Shown here in pieces: positions 1-5,108 of a stretch of 5,145 nt of DNA. The notes under the pieces were generated by a model. It had not been told where the DNA came from, did no database searches, and worked only from the letters and a program-made list of their open reading frames with translations. Position numbers and translations under genes: made by a program. Every line of letters begins with the position of its first letter. Within the stretch, counting starts at the first letter, position 1. The stretch comes from Nitrospinae bacterium RIFCSPLOWO2_12_FULL_45_22 (lineage in GTDB: Bacteria > 2-12-FULL-45-22), in assembly GCA_001803565.1 (NCBI GenBank), contig MHDQ01000309.1, positions 1 through 5,145 on the forward strand. The letters are read 5' to 3'.

Positions 1-991
1 CACCCAAGGCGCCATAGGCCCCCCGTACCAGATTAAGCTCTATCTCCCGGGCAGCAAACTGCCGGCCACCAACCACAGTATTGATCCTCAGGCAAAGAGA
101 CTCTTTATTCTTTGCCCCAAACCACTCCTGCAATATCTTGGCCCAGAGACGGCGGGCGGCACGGAACTTGGCTGCCTCATGAAAGAAGCGATGGGTAGAC
201 TTAAAGAAGAAGCTTACCCGGGAAGCAACCTGGTCTATATCGAGTCCACGGCTGAGCAACTCTTCAAAATAGGCAATAGTATCCGCAAAGGCAAAGCCTA
301 TCTCTTGGGCCGCCGTAGCCCCAGACTCGTTATAAAGGACACCCCGGATATGCAAAGGATAAAACTTGGGCAGATGCTCTATGCAATAAGAGACAATATC
401 ACCCATGAGCCGCAGAGATGGCTTAGGCGGGAAGACCCAGAGGCCCCGGCCCACATATTCAGACAAAATGTCATTGTTAGTCGTACCGGTAAGGCTGGCT
501 AACGGTACACCCTGCTTCTCGGCAGTTGCTATATACATTGCCATCAATACTATTGTTGAAGAGACGGCATTATTGACCGAGACCGGGGTTCGATCCAGAG
601 GTATACCCTGGAACAGAATCTCCATATCCCGTAAGGTATCAATAGCTAGCCCGACCCGGCCTACCTCGTCTTCTACTAGCGGATCATCGGAAGCAAACCC
701 TAATTGGGTGGCTAAATCAGTAGCCATACTTACTCCATGCTGGCCACTAGCCAGGAGGGCCTTCCATCGGGCATTAGTCTCTTCGGCGGTACCAAAACCG
801 GAATACTGACGCATAGACCATAGCCTACCTCGATACATCTTAGGATAGATACCACGGGTAAAGGGATATTCGCCCGGAAGGCCCAGGTCGCGGGCATAGT
901 CTAATCCCTCGATATCTTCTGGGGTATAAAGGGGTTCTATCTCTGTGTCTAATTCCGACCCAGGGTTGATTGTTTTGGCCTTATTTTCCAT
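1..991 (-). CDS. Methylmalonyl-CoA mutase-family acyl-CoA mutase, atypical active site (5' part, cut by window edge)
   Basis: The first 330 residues of an adenosylcobalamin-dependent acyl-CoA mutase are visible; the rest of the catalytic barrel and any B12 domain lie outside the window. Family hallmarks, in order, are YPFTRGIYP (42-50), MYRGRLWSMRQYSGFGTAEE (52-71), AIDTLRDMEILFQGIPLD (116-133), NDILSEY...R (173-182), VFPPKPSLR (186-194), ATAAQE (225-230), RVSFFF (258-263) and AKFRAARRLWAKI (274-286). By my alignment to the Propionibacterium shermanii enzyme, Tyr89, Thr195, Arg207, Arg283 and Ser285 are kept (Y63, T170, R182, R258, S260). His244, Tyr243, Gln197, His328, Gln330 and Trp334 are replaced by L219, V218, N172, N304, V306 and R310. 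The SMTMN loop becomes a one-residue-longer SVNNAV. The family is certain, but carbon-skeleton rearrangement of methylmalonyl-CoA itself is not. It could be a mutase for another acyl-CoA or a non-catalytic paralogue. The start is the ATG at 991 with a strong GGGGAGGAGG just upstream. It overlaps the small ORF at 981-1154 and is likely translationally coupled to it. Confidence 0.93.
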   Translation of the reverse strand, partial: MENKAKTINPGSELDTEIEPLYTPEDIEGLDYARDLGLPGEYPFTRGIYPKMYRGRLWSMRQYSGFGTAEETNARWKALLASGQHGVSMATDLATQLGFASDDPLVEDEVGRVGLAIDTLRDMEILFQGIPLDRTPVSVNNAVSSTIVLMAMYIATAEKQGVPLASLTGTTNNDILSEYVGRGLWVFPPKPSLRLMGDIVSYCIEHLPKFYPLHIRGVLYNESGATAAQEIGFAFADTIAYFEELLSRGLDIDQVASRVSFFFKSTHRFFHEAAKFRAARRLWAKILQEWFGAKNKESLCLRINTVVGGRQFAAREIELNLVRGAYGALG

Positions 992-1154
992 GCCTCCTCC
1001 CCAAGAACCGCGCATCTTTGTCAATATCAGTCACAAATATGGCCCTTTTTTCCTTTATTATTTTACTTATTATACTATCCTCGATAAGCACATCGGCCTG
1101 CCTCTTATCAAAGACCTCCTCTAATCGCTTCTTTATCTCTATTACCGTTAGCAT
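981..1154 (-). CDS. 57-aa chimeric ORF: coiled-coil-like N-terminus joined to a GAF-domain fragment
   Basis: This short frame runs from an ATG at 1154 to a TAA at 983-981 and overlaps the mutase start by 11 bases. Residues 1-22 (MLTVIEIKKRLEEVFDKRQA, then DV) are charged and helical. They resemble the N-terminus of small coiled-coil proteins of the DUF1640 type; this is my recollection and was not searched. From LIEDS onward, about 31 residues align with 22 identities to kinase residues 200-230 (IEDSAVSKVIKEKK, then SIFVTDIEKDSRFLQRK). This is only a short internal piece of a GAF domain, so it cannot fold as one. The SD is weak (AGGA about 10 bases upstream). It is most likely a gene relic or recombination product, possibly still translated and coupling into the mutase gene. 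I cannot assign a function. Confidence 0.4.
   Translation of the reverse strand: MLTVIEIKKRLEEVFDKRQADVLIEDSIISKIIKEKRAIFVTDIDKDARFLGRRHGK
993..1002 (-). promoter_or_regulatory. Shine-Dalgarno site of the mutase gene
   Basis: The minus strand reads GGGGAGGAGG followed by one base and then the ATG at 991. The best anti-SD match, GGAGG at 1000-996, leaves a slightly short 4-base spacer. The site lies inside the GAF-like relic ORF, where it encodes Gly-Arg-Arg, so it arose within sequence related to the histidine kinase gene. Confidence 0.7.
997..1085 (-). repeat. Diverged copy of the kinase GAF-coding segment (matches 3961-4049)
   Basis: Positions 1021-1085 match 3985-4049 in the same orientation with 10 mismatches in 65 bases. 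The first 20 bases are identical. A weaker match continues left to about 997. The similarity stops abruptly at 1085/4049 (TCGAT shared, then unrelated sequence), a clean junction as expected from recombination. The reading frame is kept and many changes are synonymous or conservative. Confidence 0.85.
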
Positions 1155-1210
1155 GGGTCTTCATCCTGAAGTGTTACTGACTATTATGGAGATTTACTAA
1201 CATTATTACT

Positions 1211-1239
1211 ACATTACCACGTAATGAAAGAAATATCAA
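1211..1239 (-). promoter_or_regulatory. Possible promoter for the small ORF and mutase
   Basis: On the minus strand TTGATA (1239-1234, 5 of 6 to the -35 consensus) is followed after 17 bases by TAATGT (1216-1211, only 3 of 6 to the -10). It lies about 57 bases upstream of the small ORF's ATG. The weak -10 makes this tentative. No other candidate between 1155 and 1243 looks better. Confidence 0.22.
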
Positions 1240-1242
1240 ACT

Positions 1243-1458
1243 CCGTAACAGTTTAGCCAAATAAAGTCTTATAAATATTTTCCCCGGATACGCACAGATG
1301 AACACTGATTCTTGCCTTCATGGCAAAATTAACCCGGTAAAATTAACAATTAACAAGAAGGAATTAATTTTAAAATGCTAATTGCTAATTTTGCCTTTTG
1401 CATTGTCTATCCGTGTCCATCCGTGGCTAAAGTTCTAATCTTGGCTAAACAGTTACGA
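1243..1458. repeat. Foldback (imperfect palindrome) element, MITE-like
   Basis: The ends are an inverted repeat: CCGTAACAGTTTAGCCAA (1243-1260) against TTGGCTAAACAGTTACGA (1441-1458), 16 of 18 bases paired. Nested arms lie inside. CACAGATGAACACTGATT (1293-1310) pairs with 1410-1427 at 14 of 18. AAAATTAACAATTAACA (1339-1355) pairs with TGCTAATTGCTAATTTT (1376-1392) at 15 of 17, and both exceptions could be G:U in RNA. An alternative pairing is GGCAAAATTA (1322-1331) with TAATTTTGCC (1386-1395). There is no coding capacity. It may be a non-autonomous transposon remnant or a dispersed intergenic repeat. I see no clear target-site duplication. Confidence 0.55.
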
Positions 1459-1524
1459 AACTTAAAATTTTGAAAAACCTCATATAATATTAGTTGGTGT
1501 TCATAGAGAATATAGATAAGAAAT
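1457..1524 (-). repeat. 68-bp near-identical copy of the kinase transmembrane-coding segment (matches 4484-4551)
   Basis: The segment matches 4484-4551 in the same orientation with 3 mismatches in 68 bases. In the kinase it encodes residues from the end of TM1 through the short loop to the start of TM2 (LIYILYEHQLISYEAFQNF). In this copy the frame is still open across the segment but has a TGA three codons before it and no start codon, so it is a non-coding fragment. It adjoins the right arm of the foldback element. Confidence 0.9.
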
Positions 1525-1533
1525 CCTCCTCAC

Positions 1534-1563
1534 TTGACAGCCCTTCCTCATGATTGCTAAACT
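1534..1563 (+). promoter_or_regulatory. Candidate sigma70 promoter of the SGNH hydrolase gene
   Basis: A perfect TTGACA (1534-1539) is followed after 18 bases by TAAACT (1558-1563, 4 of 6). TGC directly before it provides an extended -10 (TGn). Transcription would begin near 1570, giving a leader of about 70 bases before the ATG at 1642. Such a start lies inside the small ORF at 1550-1645, so promoter and leader ORF cannot both be right as drawn. Confidence 0.42.
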
Positions 1564-1645
1564 ATACCCCACTTTCTCTGTTTTCATTCGTATAGACCTA
1601 ACCTTTGCCGGAAAGGCCATAAGCCCTTCTTTTACGGAAGCATGA
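1550..1645 (+). CDS. Possible 31-aa leader ORF overlapping the hydrolase start (ATGA)
   Basis: This frame runs from ATG at 1550 to TGA at 1643-1645. Its stop overlaps the hydrolase ATG as ATGA, the usual arrangement for translational coupling. The peptide starts MIAKLYPTFSVFIRI and ends SFTEA. It has no recognisable family, and I see no Shine-Dalgarno before 1550. The overlap would help explain the poor ribosome site of the downstream gene, but a chance ORF is at least as likely. Confidence 0.17.
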   Translation: MIAKLYPTFSVFIRIDLTFAGKAISPSFTEA

Positions 1646-2967
1646 TTATCTTATTACTGATCTTCCTGATTCTTGCCTATGGTGCCACGCCTGGTTATAG
1701 CCAGGGGAATGAACTGCCCCAGATTGAGCATATTATTGCCATAGGTGATAGCCTAACGGCCGGAGTACAGAATGCTGCTCTGAGACAGGGTGTTGAGGGT
1801 GGGGAGATAGAGTCCCTGGTAGGCCTATTCCAAAACAGTGGCTATGCCTATCTGATTGCTAAACAGATCAATCCCACTAATCCGGATAAAGTTCTGCCAT
1901 TACCACTAATAGAAAGGCCGGGTATACCTAATGCCATAATCGGCTATAATATAAGCCCTGGAGAAGGTGAAGATATTATCAGGCTTGAGCCGGGTGAGAG
2001 CCACGGCCGGGTAAACCCTTCGGTACAACCTTTTAATCTGGCTATCCCGGGAGCAACCTTAAATGACGCATTGACCAAGCTCCCTTCTCATAGTCAGTTA
2101 GAACAACTTATCCTGGGGCAACCCAGCGGCAGAGCAAGGAGTCAAGTCCAACTGGCCCTGGACCTATTTACTGAACAGGGATTGGACCCCAGGAAGACCT
2201 TGATTATTGTCTGGTTAGGTAATAACGATACCTTACATGCTATATTAGATGGTGACCTTACTGAACTGACCCCCCCTTCCGCCTTCATGAGGGATTACTT
2301 AAGAGTCATTGGGTTTTTGCGGCAGACCGGCGCTCATATGGTGGTAGCCACTTTACCAGATACCACTATCATGCCTTATTTACTAGACCCAGTGGAGGTG
2401 GCGATAATATGTCAGATGGCCGGGAAATACAACTTTTCCAATACTACTGACTTCATGAATTTTTTAGAGGCACTGGACCTAAATAGATCTGATAAGGTAT
2501 CAGCCATGGCCCTACCCTTTATCCTGGGGCAAAAGCCCCTGGAACCCCTCCCACCCAATCTTGTCTTTACCCCGCAGGAGATATTGACGATCCGTAAGGC
2601 CATAAAAACCTTTAATCTCATCATCAAACTCACGGCTATAAGTTATGATATACCTATGGTGGATGTCTATTATGCTACTAATAAGGCCCATGAAGAGGGT
2701 CGGGAGATCGTGATTGACGGCCAGCGTTTTATGTTGACCACGGGACTATGTGGCGGGCTATTCAGTCTGGATGTGGTACACCCCAGTAATACCGGCCATG
2801 CCTTATTGGCCCAGCAATTTATTGGAGTAATCAATAATACCATTGGCCAGGGGAGGGAAATAATTAACCCGATTGATGACGATGATGAGTTAAAGAATAT
2901 TGTCAAAAAAGACCCGTTAGGACCGGTGGTGAAGGGCTGTGCCGCCCTCCTGACAACTGATCCCTGA
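1642..2967 (+). CDS. Secreted SGNH/GDSL-family hydrolase (esterase or lipase)
   Basis: The 441-residue protein has all four SGNH blocks. Block I is AIGDSLTAG, with nucleophile Ser37. Block II is in AIPGATLND (Gly137, oxyanion hole). Block III is WLGNND (191-196; Gly193, Asn195). Block V is LDVVHPSNTGH (Asp377, His380), completing the catalytic triad. Family members cleave ester bonds in lipids, acylated sugars or small esters; the substrate here cannot be read. Residues 2-13 are strongly hydrophobic and cleavage near GYS/QG (20/21) is plausible, so export is likely, though the n-region lacks a basic residue. At 441 residues it is long for a minimal SGNH domain. The extra length lies between blocks I and II (about 45-125) and between III and V (about 240-360), followed by an acidic IDDDDELK tail (411-418). 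The ATG at 1642 is the only plausible start, since no in-frame ATG, GTG or TTG lies between it and the stop at 1558. Its ribosome site, GGAAG one base away, is poor. The gene is convergent with the kinase. Confidence 0.9.
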   Translation: MIILLLIFLILAYGATPGYSQGNELPQIEHIIAIGDSLTAGVQNAALRQGVEGGEIESLVGLFQNSGYAYLIAKQINPTNPDKVLPLPLIERPGIPNAIIGYNISPGEGEDIIRLEPGESHGRVNPSVQPFNLAIPGATLNDALTKLPSHSQLEQLILGQPSGRARSQVQLALDLFTEQGLDPRKTLIIVWLGNNDTLHAILDGDLTELTPPSAFMRDYLRVIGFLRQTGAHMVVATLPDTTIMPYLLDPVEVAIICQMAGKYNFSNTTDFMNFLEALDLNRSDKVSAMALPFILGQKPLEPLPPNLVFTPQEILTIRKAIKTFNLIIKLTAISYDIPMVDVYYATNKAHEEGREIVIDGQRFMLTTGLCGGLFSLDVVHPSNTGHALLAQQFIGVINNTIGQGREIINPIDDDDELKNIVKKDPLGPVVKGCAALLTTDP

Positions 2968-3000
2968 CCCCAGTGAACTGTTACCTCAGGACGTCCCTTA

Positions 3001-3018
3001 TTGCTTAACTTTAAGCAA
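3001..3018. terminator. Hairpin between convergent genes, possible weak bidirectional terminator
   Basis: TTGCTTAACTTTAAGCAA forms a 7-bp perfect stem with a 4-base loop. It lies 33 bases after the hydrolase stop and 38 bases beyond the kinase stop, where a shared terminator is expected. The stem is AT-rich and has no T-run on either side, so intrinsic termination would be inefficient. Confidence 0.3.
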
Positions 3019-3056
3019 GCTAAAAACCAGTTGGTAATGTTGGCAGTTAGTAATGT

Positions 3057-4646
3057 TTAAGCTAAAGGTGGGTTGGGTTCTACCAATGGCAACTGTATCC
3101 TGAAACGGGCCCCTTTCCCCACGTCTCCTTCTACCTGGATAGTTCCTCCATGATTAGTTATGATACGATAACAGGTGGCAAGTCCAAAACCAAAACCGCT
3201 CTCTTTGGTAGAAAAACGGGGTTCAAAGATCTTTTCCCGAATATCCTCCGGGACACCGGGGCCTTCATCGGTCACTGAAATATCTATAAATTCTTCCCCT
3301 GCCCGGGTCTCTACCTTTATCTTACCCTTTTTCTCCATGGCATCAACGGCATTATTAAAGAGATTAACAAACACCTGCTCCATCTGGTGAGTATCTGCAG
3401 CTATTGAAGGGAGAGGCTTATCCAGGGAGAGAAGGAACTCTATGTCGTTGTACTTGTCCTCCGGTTTTAAGAATTCTAGAGTCTTTGCTATTACCTCATT
3501 GATATCGCATTCAACTTTACGGCTCTCTACCCTGCAGAACTCCATAAGGCCGGTTACGAATTTTACCATTTTCTCAAGATATTCTCTCATATAATTGACA
3601 TAGTATAAGGCCTTTTCCGGATTGGACTTGATAAACTCTGGAAGCAATTGGACCCGCATAAATATACCAGAGAGATAATTATTCAGCTCATGGGCAATGG
3701 AGGCAGACATTTCTCCTATGGCGGCTAATGACTCATTGGTTCTTTCCAGTTCTGCTATTTTTTGTTTTAAGTCTTCATATAGATGGGCATTTTCTATGGC
3801 AAAGCCAATCTCTCCCAGGAGGGTCACGAGAAAGGCCAAATCTTCTCTATCGAAAGGGGCTTCATCTTCTTTATCGGCTAGGTTCAAAACTCCAATTACC
3901 CTGTCTTTTACCCTAAGAGGGACACTGATAAAGGATGCAGTTCTATATTCCGAACGTTTTCTCTGTAAGAACCGGCTATCTTTTTCAATATCAGTCACAA
4001 ATATTGACTTTTTCTCTTTTATTACTTTACTTACTGCACTATCTTCGATTTTTATCTTTGTCCCCTTCAATAAAGGTTCGCTATGTCCCTTAGAGGCGCC
4101 TATGCGCAGATACTGCCCGTCAGGATCTACTAGCATTATAGAGCCAACCCTGGCTTGTAATACATCCATAGCCCTCCTCAATACTGCATCCAGTAACTCA
4201 TCTATGCTAATCATCCTACAGGAAAATTCTGTCAGTTCATTCAGGGTTACCAACTCTCTTACTCTTTTATTTAGCTCCTGGGAACTTTCTCTGAATTGTG
4301 CCAGTAGTACATTAAAAGAATTGGCTATTTCTGCTAACTCGCGGCTTTCTCTACCAATGGCTAATTTGTCTATCTTTCCAGTGACTGCTTCTCTTGCTTG
4401 ATTAGCTACCAGCATTATCTCATCGAAGGCCTGACGTAATAAAGTTAAGCCAAATAAAGAGAAAAGGAGAAATACTAAAATAGGAAACTTAAAATTTTGA
4501 AAGGCCTCATATGATATTAGTTGGTGTTCATAGAGAATATAGATAAGAAATAAATTAGGTATGATAAGGACAAGGGAGAATACTATGGCTAGCTGGTATC
4601 TAACGGATTGTCCTTTTATAGAGGGCTGGAAAACTGAGTTCACCAT
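3057..4646 (-). CDS. Membrane sensor histidine kinase (2 TM, HAMP, GAF, HisKA, HATPase_c)
   Basis: The 529-residue kinase should autophosphorylate on His and pass phosphate to a response regulator, none of which is encoded in this window. Hydrophobic segments at about 17-39 and 54-72 enclose a loop of only about a dozen residues, too short for a periplasmic sensor domain. A HAMP linker follows (about 73-125, with ELAEIANSFNVLLAQF), then a coiled coil (about 118-140) and a cytoplasmic GAF domain (about 145-290, including the SVPLRVKDRVIGVLNLADK core), probably the true sensor. A second helix leads to the H-box IGEMSASIAHELNN with phospho-acceptor His319. The ATPase domain shows the N-box (Asn428, Asn432), the G1 box DEGPGVP (460-466), the F-box IFEPRFST (473-480) and the G2 box GFGFGLA (484-490), so catalysis looks intact. 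The ligand is unknown. The ATG at 4646 is preceded by GGGAGGG with a 5-base spacer, supporting this start. Two pieces of this gene recur near 997-1085 and 1457-1524. Confidence 0.95.
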   Translation of the reverse strand: MVNSVFQPSIKGQSVRYQLAIVFSLVLIIPNLFLIYILYEHQLISYEAFQNFKFPILVFLLFSLFGLTLLRQAFDEIMLVANQAREAVTGKIDKLAIGRESRELAEIANSFNVLLAQFRESSQELNKRVRELVTLNELTEFSCRMISIDELLDAVLRRAMDVLQARVGSIMLVDPDGQYLRIGASKGHSEPLLKGTKIKIEDSAVSKVIKEKKSIFVTDIEKDSRFLQRKRSEYRTASFISVPLRVKDRVIGVLNLADKEDEAPFDREDLAFLVTLLGEIGFAIENAHLYEDLKQKIAELERTNESLAAIGEMSASIAHELNNYLSGIFMRVQLLPEFIKSNPEKALYYVNYMREYLEKMVKFVTGLMEFCRVESRKVECDINEVIAKTLEFLKPEDKYNDIEFLLSLDKPLPSIAADTHQMEQVFVNLFNNAVDAMEKKGKIKVETRAGEEFIDISVTDEGPGVPEDIREKIFEPRFSTKESGFGFGLATCYRIITNHGGTIQVEGDVGKGARFRIQLPLVEPNPPLA

Positions 4647-4651
4647 GATAT

Positions 4652-4658
4652 CCCTCCC
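4652..4658 (-). promoter_or_regulatory. Shine-Dalgarno site of the histidine kinase
   Basis: The minus strand reads GGGAGGG, then ATATC, then the ATG at 4646. The near-consensus sequence and normal spacing fix the kinase start. Confidence 0.75.
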
Positions 4659-4703
4659 AGTTCATTGAACAGCGACTAACCCCTTTAGCCACCTGCGGCA
4701 TTC

Positions 4704-4732
4704 ACTATATCATAAGATGGGAGTAAATACAA
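4704..4732 (-). promoter_or_regulatory. Candidate extended -10 promoter of the histidine kinase
   Basis: On the minus strand TGA-TATAGT (4712-4704) is an extended -10 with 5 of 6 matches to TATAAT. A weak -35, TTGTAT (4732-4727, 3 of 6), lies 17 bases upstream. Transcription would start near 4697, giving a leader of about 50 bases. The extended TGn element can compensate for a poor -35. Confidence 0.4.
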
Positions 4733-4759
4733 CATTTCCTCCCCCCTCATCATCCTTTG

Positions 4760-4774
4760 TGAGCCGAAGGCTCA
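4760..4774 (-). other. Stable UUCG-tetraloop hairpin
   Basis: On the minus strand the sequence is TGAGCCTTCGGCTCA, a perfect stem closed by C-UUCG-G, an exceptionally stable RNA tetraloop. No T-run follows on the minus strand, so it is not a standard terminator. It lies upstream of the proposed kinase promoter and would be transcribed only from a more distal start. It may mark the end of an upstream minus-strand transcript or be part of a dispersed repeat. Confidence 0.45.
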
Positions 4775-4834
4775 TGAATGTTTCCCCAAAATTTTATCGC
4801 TAGTCCAAATTACAAGGGCAGAGAAATAGGGACT

Positions 4835-4863
4835 AACCGCAGAGCACGCAGAGAGCGCAGAGT
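4835..4863. repeat. Dispersed CGCAGAG-type repeat, copy 1
   Basis: The unit AACCGCAGAGCACGCAGAGA continues as GCGCAGAG, three near-tandem CGCAGAG-like units of about 9 bases. Repeats of this form occur in intergenic DNA of many environmental bacteria (from memory, not searched). On the minus strand they generate spurious peptides ending in LCALCVLCG, as here. Confidence 0.6.
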
Positions 4864-5108
4864 GTACCCGGGCACCCTCTAGGTGCTGCCACTACAGGTT
4901 TAATGGATTTCTGACAGAAAATAGCTACACCTATTAGGCCTGCCATTTTTAGCTGATTTTATGCTATCATTAAATAGGCCAAAAGCTCCTCTATTTTAAG
5001 GGCTTACATAATTTAAAGCAATAAAAATCCATATGGAAAGTTAAGATTTTTTGCCATCCTTCAAAAGTAGTTAACAGTTTGACAAAAGGAAAATAGTTTT
5101 TTAACCCT
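4864..5108. other. Non-coding AT-rich DNA between two repeat copies
   Basis: I find no supported gene here on either strand. Minor structures are a small hairpin GCACC-CTCTA-GGTGC (4872-4886) and a 13-base palindrome TTTCTGACAGAAA (4908-4920), which could be an operator but has no gene beside it. A TTGACA at 5079-5084 has no good -10 at 16-18 bases. Together with 4647-4863 this makes about 500 bases without a gene. Confidence 0.5.

Noticed and set aside
179-809. Plus-strand open frames opposite the mutase gene
   Set aside because: They are antisense shadows: the minus-strand frame has continuous MCM-family motifs across the same bases, and the plus-strand peptides show no domain or ribosome site.
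970-1200. Plus-strand 76-aa hydrophobic frame
   Set aside because: It is the reverse complement of the GAF-like fragment. The same antisense peptide pattern (SISVTN, then FSFI) appears opposite the kinase's GAF region, which shows it comes from the shared copy and not from a membrane protein.
2412-2906. Minus-strand frames within the hydrolase gene
   Set aside because: They overlap the plus-strand gene with its intact catalytic blocks and have no recognisable domains or start signals.
3175-4401. Plus-strand frames opposite the kinase, including a 234-codon one
   Set aside because: The minus-strand kinase has all of its boxes across this interval. The opposite frames are serine/leucine-rich shadow peptides.
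4833-4946. 37-aa minus-strand ORF ending LCALCVLCG
   Set aside because: It has no ribosome site, and its C-terminus is simply the translation of the CGCAGAG repeat, a known style of spurious ORF.
5079-5107. TTGACA resembling a -35 element
   Set aside because: No acceptable -10 lies at 16-18 bases (TTAACC/TAACCC), and no gene follows in the window.
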